Assembly (NCBI GenBank): GCA_905235625.1
Contig: CAJOLX010000006.1
Span: 39,003-103,002, forward strand
Direction of reading: 5' to 3'
DNA: 64,000 bases
Origin: an uncultured Clostridia bacterium
GTDB lineage: Bacteria > Bacillota > Clostridia > Oscillospirales > Acutalibacteraceae
The translations under genes and the position numbers were made by a program. Of this stretch, positions 1 through 8,294 are shown piece after piece (within the stretch, counting starts at the first letter, position 1; each line of letters opens with the position of its first letter). Under the pieces are notes generated by a model that worked only from the letters and a program-made list of their open reading frames with translations, did no database searches and had not been told where the DNA came from.

Positions 1-1
1 A

Positions 2-490
2 CGCATAGTGCCCGGTATTTTTACAAGCAGGGTCGACACTCTCGGCGAATATTCCGTCACCACTTACGACGTAAGGCTTAAAAAGCCAAACAAGGAGCCC
101 GTTGTTGACGTTGCGGCAATGCACACCCTTGAGCATATAATCGCAACTTATCTGCGCAACGACCCCGATTGGAAAGACGAGGTCGTTTACTGGGGCCCCA
201 TGGGCTGCCTTACCGGTTTTTATCTCATATTGAAGGGCAGCCGCGCGCCTAAAGAAATTTACGGCTTGCTGCTCGGCGCGTTTAAATACGTTGAAGGCGC
301 CGAAGAGGTTCCGGGCGCATCTCCCGTTAACTGCGGCAACTATCTTATGCACAATCTTGAAATGGCGAAGTGGTACGCGAGAGAATTCGCCGATTATCTT
401 GCAGCGAACGCCGATAACGACGCGATTTTTGAATACCCCAAAACGGAACGCCTCGTCACAAACGAAGGTCAGAATTTCTTCGATTCTTAA
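2..490 (+). CDS. luxS: S-ribosylhomocysteine lyase LuxS (5' end outside window)
   Basis: LuxS cleaves S-ribosylhomocysteine to homocysteine and DPD, the precursor of autoinducer-2, in the activated methyl cycle. The frame is open to the window edge. The usual LuxS N-terminus (an ASF-x-x-DH segment) lies upstream, so the GTG at 8 is an internal codon and not the start. The HTLEH zinc motif, GPMGC-TGFYLIL and the CGNYLMHNLEMAK segment are all visible, and the C-terminal length fits the family. The metal-binding His/Cys set appears complete, so the enzyme should be active. A small unknown gene follows 50 bases downstream. The family assignment is firm; only the start is missing. Confidence 0.95.
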   Translation, partial: RIVPGIFTSRVDTLGEYSVTTYDVRLKKPNKEPVVDVAAMHTLEHIIATYLRNDPDWKDEVVYWGPMGCLTGFYLILKGSRAPKEIYGLLLGAFKYVEGAEEVPGASPVNCGNYLMHNLEMAKWYAREFADYLAANADNDAIFEYPKTERLVTNEGQNFFDS

Positions 491-539
491 TTAAGCTTAA
501 GAGCCGCAAAAAGCGTCTTTTAAAAAGGAGACCGGCTAT

Positions 540-884
540 ATGAATAATGAAATGCAGCAGTCAATCATTTACATTGGGCTCAACGATAAGGATACGGGAG
601 TTCAAAAATTTGACACCGAAAAATACGTTTCAATTCTTAACAACGTGTGCAAAAACTATAAGGTCGCTTTTTCGACCCATTGTATAAACGGCGGCTATTT
701 CCATGAAGACGGCAGATACACGCAGGAAACCACTCTGGCGCTCACGCTGCTCGGCTTGGATGAATCCGTCGTTATGGAAATAGCAACGGACCTGTGCGCA
801 TTTTTTCATCAGGAAAGCGTTATGGTGGCGTCTTCGCCGTGCAAGGTCCACTTTGTAAAAGAAAGTCTTGATGATAATTTTTGA
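540..884 (+). CDS. Small conserved-type protein of unknown function
   Basis: I do not recognise this 114-residue protein. It has no signal peptide or membrane segment and is probably a small cytoplasmic alpha/beta protein. It opens with a strand (IIYIGLND), has a GGYFHEDGRYTQETT stretch in the middle and a hydrophobic C-terminal half ending in a strand. The layout vaguely recalls DUF3574-type proteins, but the similarity is too weak to name it. The start is supported by AAAAAGGAG about 10 bases upstream. It sits between luxS and an amino acid ABC transporter and may be co-transcribed with luxS. Confidence 0.7.
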   Translation: MNNEMQQSIIYIGLNDKDTGVQKFDTEKYVSILNNVCKNYKVAFSTHCINGGYFHEDGRYTQETTLALTLLGLDESVVMEIATDLCAFFHQESVMVASSPCKVHFVKESLDDNF

Positions 885-952
885 ACGGCGCTTTTGAGCT
901 TTGAGTAAAAAAAGAGGATGAAAATCCAAAGTTTCGGCGGTGAGATTAAAAG

Positions 953-3250
953 TTGAAAAAGAGTTTTAAAGATATATTGATAATTGCGGTTTCTTTATCG
1001 CTTGTCCTGTGCACCCTCGCCGCGTGCGGCGTTAGCTCGGGGCGTGAAATAAGCTCCATTGAGCAGCTTAACGACAGCTCTTACGTTATAGGTGTTCCGC
1101 TTGATACCAATGACAGTAAGCTGATTGCCGAGGAGTTTCCGAACGCTCAGATAAAACATTTTCCGAGCGACCTGAACGGTTACACCGCCCTCGGCGAAGG
1201 CAAAATTGACGCATTCGCGGGCGACAAGCTCGCCATGCAGATAGCTCTTAAAAACGGGCTTAAAGGAATTCGTCTGCTTGACGGCTCTCTCGGCAGCGTC
1301 CACGTTTGCGCGCCTGCCGTTTCTCCCGTCTCAAAAGTGCCCGATTTGCTCAACAAAATAAACGCTTTTCTTGACGAAATAGAGAGCTCGGGCGTTAAGG
1401 ACGAAATGATTGAGCGCCTGCTGATAAACGGCGAAGAGAAAATGGCGGACATTTCCCTGCCCGAGTCATCGGATATTCACCTTAGGGTGGGCACGACAGG
1501 CTGCATAACGCCCTACACCTATTACGTGGGCACGGAGCTTTGCGGCTACGATATTGAGCTCGCTAACCGCTTTGCCGCATGGCTCGGCGCAACGATTGAA
1601 TTTAAAGTTTATGATTATGACGGCATCGTTCCCGCGGCTCTCAGCGGAGACGTTGACTGCGTTTTTGCCAATCTTTACGTAACCCCCGAGAGGGAAGAAA
1701 TAATTGAGTTTTCCAACCCGACATATATCGGCGAGATAGGCGTTGCCGTGCAGGATAAAACCGCTGCGTCCGGAAATAAAAGCAATGAAAACGCGGGCAA
1801 AGGCGAAACTCCCAATGCGTATGATTTTAATAATTCCCGCATAGCGATTCTCACGGGCACGAATTTTTTAGATATTGTATCGAATGAATTGCCCGACGCT
1901 CAGCAGATTATTTTTAACACCGTTCCCGATATGGTGGAAGCGCTTGAATCGGGTAAGGTTGACGCAATAGCGCTCGATGAGCCCGTAGCGCGCAATATCG
2001 TAGCGGAGCGTGACGGCGTAAGGATTGCCGAGGGAACTTTGGACGATTTTTCGCTGGCTTATATCTTCAACAAAAGCGAAAAATATCAGGCGCTTTGTGA
2101 TGAGCTTTCGGAATATTTGCGCTCCATTAAAGAGGACGGAACTATCCAAAACCTGCAAAGCAAGTGGTTTGACTCCGTTACCGACAGGTCGATGATGTCG
2201 GTCGACATAAAATCTTTGCCGGACACGAACGGCACCCTTAAAATTGTGACGATAAGTTATCCTCCGTTTTCCATGTTTGAAGAGGGCGATTTCTTTGGCT
2301 ATGATATCGAGATTTTAGCGCTTTTTTGCAAGGAAAAAGGGTATAAACCCGAAATTACCGAAATAAACCAGGACGCAGTCATTTCTGCCATCCAAGCCGA
2401 AAAATTCGATCTCGGAGCCTGCTCGGCGGCAATAACCGAAGAAAGACAGGAACTGATAAATTTTTCGGAGCCCGGTTGTGACGCCGGCGTTGTGCTGCTT
2501 ATTGCCGGCGAAAAGAATACCGAAGGAATATCGTTCATTGAAAACGTAATATCGAGCTTTGAAAAAACGTTCATACGCGAAAACAGATATAAGCTGTTTT
2601 TGCAGGGAATATTGATGACGATTATCATCGCCTCTCTTTCCGCCCTTTTCGGCACTCTGCTCGGCTTTGTGATTTTTATGCTCTGCAGGCACGGAAACCG
2701 CGCTGCAAACGGCGTTGCGAAGGTGTTCGGCAGGCTTATGGAGGGTCTTCCCGTAGTCGTGCTTTTGATGATCCTTTATTACATCGTGTTTTCAAGAGTT
2801 GACATAAGCGGAGTGGCGGTGTCGGTCATTGCGTTCACAATGACTTTCGGCGCGGAGGTTTACGCCATGATTAACTCCGCCGTTGCTACCGTTGACATAG
2901 GTCAGACGGAAGCGGCTTATTCTCTCGGCTACACCGACAGAAAGGCGTTTTTCAGATTTATTCTGCCTCAGGCTCTGCCGCATTTTCTGCCCGCTTATCG
3001 CAGCAGCCTCGTAAGCCTTATCAAGGCGACAGCCGTTGTGGGCTACATCGCCGTTCAGGACCTTACGAAAATGGCGGATATAGTGAGAAGCAGAACTTAC
3101 GATGCGTTTTTCCCGCTCATCGCTGTGGCGATAATCTACTATATAATCGCTCGCCTTATGGTTTTCGCCGTTAACAAAATAACTCTCGGCATTGACCCCG
3201 AAAGGCGTAAAAAAGAGGACGTGCTGAAAGGAGTGGACACTCATGATTGA
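953..3250 (+). CDS. Polar amino acid ABC transporter: binding-protein domains fused to permease
   Basis: A 765-residue fusion lipoprotein-permease of the polar amino acid uptake family. Translation starts at TTG after GGTGAG. Residues 1-25 are a lipoprotein signal ending in the lipobox LAAC. Three segments resemble family 3 solute-binding proteins: a degenerate one (about 30-165), a fuller one (about 175-410, with GYDIELANRFA) and a third (about 425-530, with GYDIEILALF). From about 550 there is a HisM/GlnP-type permease with several membrane helices and an EAA loop (EAAYSLGYTDRKAFFRFILP). The next gene, the ATPase, overlaps by 8 bases, so the two are translationally coupled. Substrate is unknown; glutamine, glutamate or cystine-like solutes are typical. 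Most relatives have one or two binding domains, so three is unusual. Confidence 0.9.
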   Translation: MKKSFKDILIIAVSLSLVLCTLAACGVSSGREISSIEQLNDSSYVIGVPLDTNDSKLIAEEFPNAQIKHFPSDLNGYTALGEGKIDAFAGDKLAMQIALKNGLKGIRLLDGSLGSVHVCAPAVSPVSKVPDLLNKINAFLDEIESSGVKDEMIERLLINGEEKMADISLPESSDIHLRVGTTGCITPYTYYVGTELCGYDIELANRFAAWLGATIEFKVYDYDGIVPAALSGDVDCVFANLYVTPEREEIIEFSNPTYIGEIGVAVQDKTAASGNKSNENAGKGETPNAYDFNNSRIAILTGTNFLDIVSNELPDAQQIIFNTVPDMVEALESGKVDAIALDEPVARNIVAERDGVRIAEGTLDDFSLAYIFNKSEKYQALCDELSEYLRSIKEDGTIQNLQSKWFDSVTDRSMMSVDIKSLPDTNGTLKIVTISYPPFSMFEEGDFFGYDIEILALFCKEKGYKPEITEINQDAVISAIQAEKFDLGACSAAITEERQELINFSEPGCDAGVVLLIAGEKNTEGISFIENVISSFEKTFIRENRYKLFLQGILMTIIIASLSALFGTLLGFVIFMLCRHGNRAANGVAKVFGRLMEGLPVVVLLMILYYIVFSRVDISGVAVSVIAFTMTFGAEVYAMINSAVATVDIGQTEAAYSLGYTDRKAFFRFILPQALPHFLPAYRSSLVSLIKATAVVGYIAVQDLTKMADIVRSRTYDAFFPLIAVAIIYYIIARLMVFAVNKITLGIDPERRKKEDVLKGVDTHD

Positions 3251-4340
3251 GCTTATTCATCTTCGCAAAGAATACGAAAACGCAACTCCGCTTAAAGACG
3301 TTAACACCGTCATAAACGACGGTGACGTTATCTCGATAATCGGGCCCTCCGGCACCGGCAAATCGACCCTCATAAGATGCATTGAAATGCTTGAAAAACC
3401 CACGAGCGGCAAGATTTTGCTGAACGGCGAAGACATAACGGACCCGAAATACGACATCACCAAGGCGAGAAAGCGCATGGGCATGGTGTTTCAGTCCTTC
3501 AACCTTTTCGGCCACCTCACCGTTATTGAAAACATAATGACTCCGCAAATAGACATTCTCGGCAAAAGCAGGCAGGAGGCTTACGACAAAGGTGTTGAGC
3601 TGCTCAAGAGGGTAGGGCTGTCGGGCAGAGAGCTTCAATATCCCTCTCAGCTTTCGGGCGGTCAGAAGCAGAGGGTCGCGATAGCGAGAGCCCTCGCCAT
3701 GGACCCCGAGGTCATTCTCTTTGACGAGCCGACGAGCGCTCTCGACCCCACTATGGTGGGCGAGGTTCAGTCCGTAATAAAAGACCTTGCCGCAAGCGGC
3801 AAAACCATGATGATAGTCACTCACGAAATGAATTTCGCGAGAAAAGTCAGCAGCCGCGTTTTTTATATGGACGACGGCGGCATATACGAAGACGGCGCCC
3901 CCGAGCAGATTTTTGAAAATCCGCAAAAGGAGCTCACGAAAAGATTTATTCAAAGGCTCAAGATACTTGAATTCAAAATCGAAAGCCGTGATTTCGACTT
4001 CCTCAGCGCGGAAAGCGAAATCGAAAGATACTGCCTTGAAAATGACGTTCCTTCGCGCGTTAAATACCGCATAAGCCTTGTGTTTGAAGAATTGCTTCAG
4101 CAGCTTTTGATGCCCGTAATCGGCAAGACACAGGCGAACGTCAAGATAGAATACGCCCCCGCCAAAGAGGAAGCGGCGGTAACGGTGAGCTACGGCGGCG
4201 AAAAATTTGACCCTGCCGACGGCGACAACGAGCTTTCATACAGGGTGCTTAAAGCGACCACCGACGAGGTAAGCTTCGCTTACGACCCCGAAGCGGAATT
4301 TGCAAACACCGTTAAGGTGCTCATATCCGAGAGTAAATAA
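3243..4340 (+). CDS. Polar amino acid ABC transporter ATPase (GlnQ-like) with C-terminal GHKL-like extension
   Basis: The energising subunit for the upstream binding-protein/permease fusion. Walker A is GPSGTGKST (residues 34-42), the signature is LSGGQKQR (near 137), Walker B is VILFDEPTSALD and the switch is VTHEMN, so the ATPase core (1-240) looks active. GlnQ-type proteins normally end near residue 240-250. This one continues for about 120 residues with EELLQQLL, YGGEKFDP and a final strand region (NTVKVLI) in the order seen in RsbW/SpoIIAB-type GHKL ATPases. A similar domain sits at the N-terminus of the symporter at 10556-12250. The usual GHKL Asn and the DxGxG residues are not obvious, so the domain may sense or bind rather than phosphorylate. 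Confidence 0.9.
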   Translation: MIELIHLRKEYENATPLKDVNTVINDGDVISIIGPSGTGKSTLIRCIEMLEKPTSGKILLNGEDITDPKYDITKARKRMGMVFQSFNLFGHLTVIENIMTPQIDILGKSRQEAYDKGVELLKRVGLSGRELQYPSQLSGGQKQRVAIARALAMDPEVILFDEPTSALDPTMVGEVQSVIKDLAASGKTMMIVTHEMNFARKVSSRVFYMDDGGIYEDGAPEQIFENPQKELTKRFIQRLKILEFKIESRDFDFLSAESEIERYCLENDVPSRVKYRISLVFEELLQQLLMPVIGKTQANVKIEYAPAKEEAAVTVSYGGEKFDPADGDNELSYRVLKATTDEVSFAYDPEAEFANTVKVLISESK

Positions 4341-4363
4341 AAGTTTGATTTTGAGAGAGGCTT

Positions 4364-5200
4364 ATGAAAACCGCACCTAAAATAATACTTTGCGCCGTTA
4401 TTGCGCTCGCGCTCTTTGCAGGCGTGTTCGCGGTCGTTCGTCATCACTCGGGCAATAAAACGCCCGAAGAAGCTAAAATGACCGAAGCTGCGGCAGAAGA
4501 AGCGAAAGCGACCGAAACGGCTGCAGAAGAAAGCAGCGAAACGCCTCGGACAAACGGAAATCGGGAGAGTGAGAGAATGCTCGAAGTAAATAACGTTCGC
4601 CTTTCCGTTAAGGAAGCGGGGAGCGGCAGGGATATGATACTCATTCACGGAAGAACTCTTTCAAAAGAGAGCATGGACCCTCTGTTTGACCGATACAAAA
4701 GCAGTTATCACGTGGTGAGCTATGACGTGAGAGGGCACGGCAAAACCGAGTCAAGCGGAGAATTTTCGCTCGACGATCTTGCCGACGATCTCAACGCGCT
4801 TATGGCGGCTTACGGCATGGAAAAGCCCGTTGTAATAGGTTTTTCCATGGGCTCATACATTGCCCTGAGAGCTGCCGAAAAATACCCCGGTTCTTTCTCC
4901 AAAGTGGTGCTCATAGGCACGCGCGGCGCAAGAACGTTTTCCTCGTGGACAACGAATGACGAGGTCGGCAGGGCGCTCGAAAGCTTTGACAATATGACCG
5001 ACGCTTATAAAGTGACGGAGCCCGTTTTGGTCCTTACCGGTGAACGTGATGTGATAAATCCCCCCGCGGAGGGAGAAAAGGTCGCAAACGCTCTGCCGAA
5101 CGCGGTTTATAAAATCGTGCCGCGCGCGGAGCATGAGGCTTATTCTTCAAATCCGACTTTCGTATTTAACGAACTCGATAACTTTCTTAACGATAATTAA
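4364..5200 (+). CDS. Membrane-anchored alpha/beta hydrolase
   Basis: A 278-residue alpha/beta-hydrolase-fold protein of the small esterase/haloperoxidase type. Residues 5-26 form one membrane segment. Residues 30-65 are a Glu/Ala/Thr-rich linker built of degenerate repeats (EEAK-TEAA). The catalytic domain begins near 70 with an HG oxyanion motif (LIHGRT). The nucleophile elbow is GFSMGS, the acid is probably in GERDVINPP and the His in RAEHEAY. It probably faces outward, tethered to the membrane. GAGAGG lies just before the ATG. The substrate cannot be told. It follows the ABC transporter by 23 bases and may share its transcript. Confidence 0.85.
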   Translation: MKTAPKIILCAVIALALFAGVFAVVRHHSGNKTPEEAKMTEAAAEEAKATETAAEESSETPRTNGNRESERMLEVNNVRLSVKEAGSGRDMILIHGRTLSKESMDPLFDRYKSSYHVVSYDVRGHGKTESSGEFSLDDLADDLNALMAAYGMEKPVVIGFSMGSYIALRAAEKYPGSFSKVVLIGTRGARTFSSWTTNDEVGRALESFDNMTDAYKVTEPVLVLTGERDVINPPAEGEKVANALPNAVYKIVPRAEHEAYSSNPTFVFNELDNFLNDN

Positions 5201-5217
5201 AGCCCGGAAGGCTTTTT
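5199..5217 (+). terminator. Short terminator-like hairpin
   Basis: A 6-bp stem AAAGCC/GGCTTT with a 5-base loop is followed by TTG. It is weak. It overlaps the TTG that would give the next gene a longer N-terminus, which favours the ATG at 5234 instead. Confidence 0.35.
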
Positions 5218-5233
5218 GACACGGGGTGAGGCT

Positions 5234-6571
5234 ATGATAGAGGGCTTTTCCGCCCGGGAGCTGGTCGAGGAAGAAATAAAGCAGAGAAGGCAGGAAGGCT
5301 GCGCCGTTTCGGATTATGATTTGACGGGGCTTTCCGACGAAGAGCTTGAAAAAATATATCTTGAGCTCTCGGCGCTTAAAGTCAAAGCTGATTTTCCTTT
5401 TTACGAGCCGAACGACCTTGACGAAATACTGAAAAATTCCGACGGGAGCTCATACAAAAAAGAGCCCGACAAAAAGGATTTGCACGATAAATTTTACGGC
5501 GCGTGGCTCGGCAGAATTATCGGCTGCATTATGGGCAAGCCCGTAGAGCGAAGCCCCTACGGAGGCGGCGACGAAAATTTTGCCGGCTGGGAATACGTTA
5601 AGCTTTGGCAGCAGGGCGCGTCGGATCCTTTTCCGCCCGACAACTACATATCCGGCAAATCGTCGGCGTCGGAAAAATATTCGCTTAAAGTCAACTGCCC
5701 CGACAGCCTCAAAGAAAACATACGCTTTGCCGAGAGCGACGACGATATAAGATACCTCGTGCTCGGCCTTCTGATAAACGAAAAATACGGCAATGATTTC
5801 ACGCCGAGTGACGTTGCGGGCATGTGGCAGAAATATCTGCCCCTCTCAATGTGCTTTACGGCGGAGAGGGCGGCGCTTATAAACAGCGTGACCTGCCCCG
5901 AAACCGACCCCGCAAAGCAGGTGGAATTTTGCCACGGCAACAGAAATCCTTACCGCGAGTGGATAGGCGCTCAGATAAGAGCGGACCACTACGGATACTA
6001 TAACGCGGGCGACCCTCTCGCCGCCGCGAAATCGGCTTATAACGACGCGATTTTTTCTCACGTTAAAAACGGCGTTTACGGCTCAATGTTTGTCGCCGCT
6101 CTCACCGCCGCGGCATTTACGGAAAAGGACGCGGAGAAGTGCATAGAAATCGCTTTGTCGGTCATTCCGAACACCTCAAGGCTTTACGCCGACGTTTTGT
6201 TCGCGGTGAAGGCGGCAAAGAGTTCTTCAAACGCCGAGGAGCTTTATTCTTCCCTTTGGAGCCGCTTCTCATCTCTTTCGCCCGTTCACACAAACAATAA
6301 CGCAGCGGTCTGCGCCGCGGCTCTCATAAAAGGCGGCGGAGATTTTGCAAAATCCGTGGGAATTGCCGTCGGAGCGGGCTGGGATACCGACTGCAACGGC
6401 GCAACGGTCGGCTCGGTTGCCGGCATAATCAGCGGCGCCGAAGGCATACCGGATTATCTTAAAAATCCGCTTGGCGATACGCTTTATTCTTCAATACCGG
6501 ATTTTCATCCCGCAAAGATTTCTCTCTGCGCCGAGAGAAGCGAGAAGCTGTATCTTTCGCGCAGTAAATAA
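5234..6571 (+). CDS. ADP-ribosylglycohydrolase family protein
   Basis: A 445-residue member of the DraG/ARH family, which removes ADP-ribose from proteins or small molecules using two divalent metal ions. The start is set at the ATG preceded by GGGGTGAG; an upstream in-frame TTG lacks a ribosome site. After about 85 variable residues the family core opens with FYGAWLGRIIGCIMGKP. The metal-binding residues are visible in ESDDDIRY and in GWDTDCNGATVGSVAG near the C-terminus. Relatives in Firmicutes often accompany sugar or nucleoside catabolism; here the neighbours are a hydrolase and a signalling phosphatase. The substrate is unknown. Confidence 0.88.
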   Translation: MIEGFSARELVEEEIKQRRQEGCAVSDYDLTGLSDEELEKIYLELSALKVKADFPFYEPNDLDEILKNSDGSSYKKEPDKKDLHDKFYGAWLGRIIGCIMGKPVERSPYGGGDENFAGWEYVKLWQQGASDPFPPDNYISGKSSASEKYSLKVNCPDSLKENIRFAESDDDIRYLVLGLLINEKYGNDFTPSDVAGMWQKYLPLSMCFTAERAALINSVTCPETDPAKQVEFCHGNRNPYREWIGAQIRADHYGYYNAGDPLAAAKSAYNDAIFSHVKNGVYGSMFVAALTAAAFTEKDAEKCIEIALSVIPNTSRLYADVLFAVKAAKSSSNAEELYSSLWSRFSSLSPVHTNNNAAVCAAALIKGGGDFAKSVGIAVGAGWDTDCNGATVGSVAGIISGAEGIPDYLKNPLGDTLYSSIPDFHPAKISLCAERSEKLYLSRSK

Positions 6572-6666
6572 ACTTTTCACAAGCAATAATTCGCAAACGC
6601 ATTTTCGGGCGATATTATCGTTCTCGTCCGAAAAACAATAATCAAAATCGGAAATGGGGTTTTGCT

Positions 6667-8037
6667 ATGGTCATCGGCATGATCGGCGACATGTTTTCAA
6701 AAATGATAGGCACGCTGGCGGTGATACTTGTCGTTTCGGCGTTTATAGGCGGCAGCGACGTGATGTCAAAATTTACGGTGAATGAAAAGAAATGGAAAAT
6801 TATCATCATCACCGGTCTGCTCGGCGGAATATTCGGAATTTACGGCAATATTTCGGGCTTTGAGCTTAACGGCGCCGTCGTTTCCGTTCGCGATATAGGC
6901 CCGATGCTCGCGGGCTTTACCGCAGGGCCGATCAGCGGCTTGATTGCGGGCGCAGTTGCGGGAATTCACAGGCTTATGATGGGCGGCATCACCGCAAAGG
7001 CGTGCGTTGTGGCGACCTGCTGCATAGGCGTTATCTGCGGCGCGATTTCCATGAAATGGCGCAAAATCGTTTCAAAACCTTTGTTCGCTTTTTTGCTCAG
7101 CGCCGCTATGGAAGCTTTTCACCTGTGCGTTGTGCTGATAATGGTGAAGCCCTTTGAAACGGCTCTCGACATAGTCAAGGCGATAGCCGTTCCGTTCATT
7201 CTGACTAACGCCGCCGGCTTCGCGATGATGATTGCGATAATAACCTACACCGAAAAGCAGCGAGCTCTCACAAGCGAAAAAAGCCGCTTGCAGTCCGAGC
7301 TTGAAACGGCGAGCGTAATTCAGCACTCCCTGCTTCCGCTTATCACTGAAAATTATCCGGGGCGCGAAGGCCTCAGCGTCGGCGCGTCAATGGAAGCGGC
7401 AAAGGAAGTCGGCGGAGATTTTTATGACTTTTTCTTCGTTGATTCAAACCGCATAGCGTTCCTCATAGGCGACGTTTCGGGCAAAGGCATACCCGCCGCG
7501 ATGTTTATGGCTTCGTCAAAAATAACCCTTCAAAACTGCATAAGGGATATTCCGGAGCTTTCGGCGGCTGTCGCAACGGCAAACAACTCTCTCTGCGCGC
7601 GCAATGAAGCGGATATGTTCGTCACAATCTGGGTCGGCGTTCTCAACCTCACAAGCGGTGAGCTCAAGTTTGTGAGCGCCGGTCACAATCCTCCCGTTTT
7701 GCTCAGAAACGGCAATGCGGAGCTTATGAAATTCAAAAACGGCTTTGTGCTCGCGGGCATGCAGGGCGCGAAATACAGAGAAAACGTCATAACTCTCGAA
7801 AAGGGCGATACCCTCTGCCTTTATACCGACGGCGTGACGGAAGCGGAGGATAAAGAGCACAATCTTTTCGGCGAAGAAAGGCTCATAAAATGCTTTGAAA
7901 ACGGGAGCGGCAAAACTCCCGACGAGCTTATCGAAGGAGTTAAAAATTCGATTGACGATTTTATAAAAGGCAACAGCCAGTTTGACGATATGACGATGCT
8001 TTGCTTCAAATGGGGAGACGAAGCAAAAGCCGAGTAA
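6667..8037 (+). CDS. Membrane sensor with SpoIIE/RsbU-type PP2C phosphatase domain
   Basis: A 456-residue signalling protein. Residues 1-195 hold about six membrane segments resembling the 5TM-LYT receptor module (RDIGPMLAGFTAGPISGLIAG). A short coiled coil (about 198-218) leads to a PP2C/SpoIIE domain. The catalytic metal ligands are present: VGGDFYDFF, GDVSGKGIPAAMF and the terminal DDMTML. It should dephosphorylate a serine or threonine phosphoprotein, in known systems an anti-anti-sigma STAS protein. No STAS protein or sigma factor is seen in the window, but two transporters nearby carry RsbW-like domains (see findings). The gene appears to be transcribed alone; GGGG lies upstream of the ATG. 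Confidence 0.9.
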   Translation: MVIGMIGDMFSKMIGTLAVILVVSAFIGGSDVMSKFTVNEKKWKIIIITGLLGGIFGIYGNISGFELNGAVVSVRDIGPMLAGFTAGPISGLIAGAVAGIHRLMMGGITAKACVVATCCIGVICGAISMKWRKIVSKPLFAFLLSAAMEAFHLCVVLIMVKPFETALDIVKAIAVPFILTNAAGFAMMIAIITYTEKQRALTSEKSRLQSELETASVIQHSLLPLITENYPGREGLSVGASMEAAKEVGGDFYDFFFVDSNRIAFLIGDVSGKGIPAAMFMASSKITLQNCIRDIPELSAAVATANNSLCARNEADMFVTIWVGVLNLTSGELKFVSAGHNPPVLLRNGNAELMKFKNGFVLAGMQGAKYRENVITLEKGDTLCLYTDGVTEAEDKEHNLFGEERLIKCFENGSGKTPDELIEGVKNSIDDFIKGNSQFDDMTMLCFKWGDEAKAE

Positions 8038-8079
8038 CGCTTAAACAAGCGTATCAACAAATAAAAGGGAAATAGAAAA

Positions 8080-8205
8080 TTGAAAAATTCAATAAAAGCA
8101 AAAAAAGCCGCAAAATCCGCGCTTTGGTTTTTTCCCGCGTATTTTGCGTTCATTGCGTTTTTCGCGCTTCCTTGCCGAAAAAGAGAATTTTTCATCAAAC
8201 CATAA
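8080..8205 (+). CDS. Candidate 41-residue membrane peptide
   Basis: A TTG start 9 bases after AAAGGGA opens a 41-codon frame. It has a Lys-rich N-terminus, a single hydrophobic stretch (WFFPAYFAFIAFFALP) and a basic tail. This is the shape of small membrane peptides, and it fills the 257-base gap between two genes. No homologue is recognised. A partly paired AAAGC/GCTTT segment lies inside it and could instead be part of a terminator. Confidence 0.25.
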   Translation: MKNSIKAKKAAKSALWFFPAYFAFIAFFALPCRKREFFIKP

Positions 8206-8294
8206 GGCGTATCATAATTCCCATAAGGCACCTTCTTTGATTTTTTTCACAATATTGCGGCGCTTAATCTTAATTTTTAAGGAGATGAGCGGTT

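Noticed and set aside
8-10. GTG at position 8 as the start of luxS
   Set aside because: The frame is open to the window edge and LuxS needs about 10-15 more N-terminal residues; this Val is internal.
3171-3953. A 260-codon minus-strand frame
   Set aside because: It is antisense to the intact, motif-rich ABC ATPase and permease genes.
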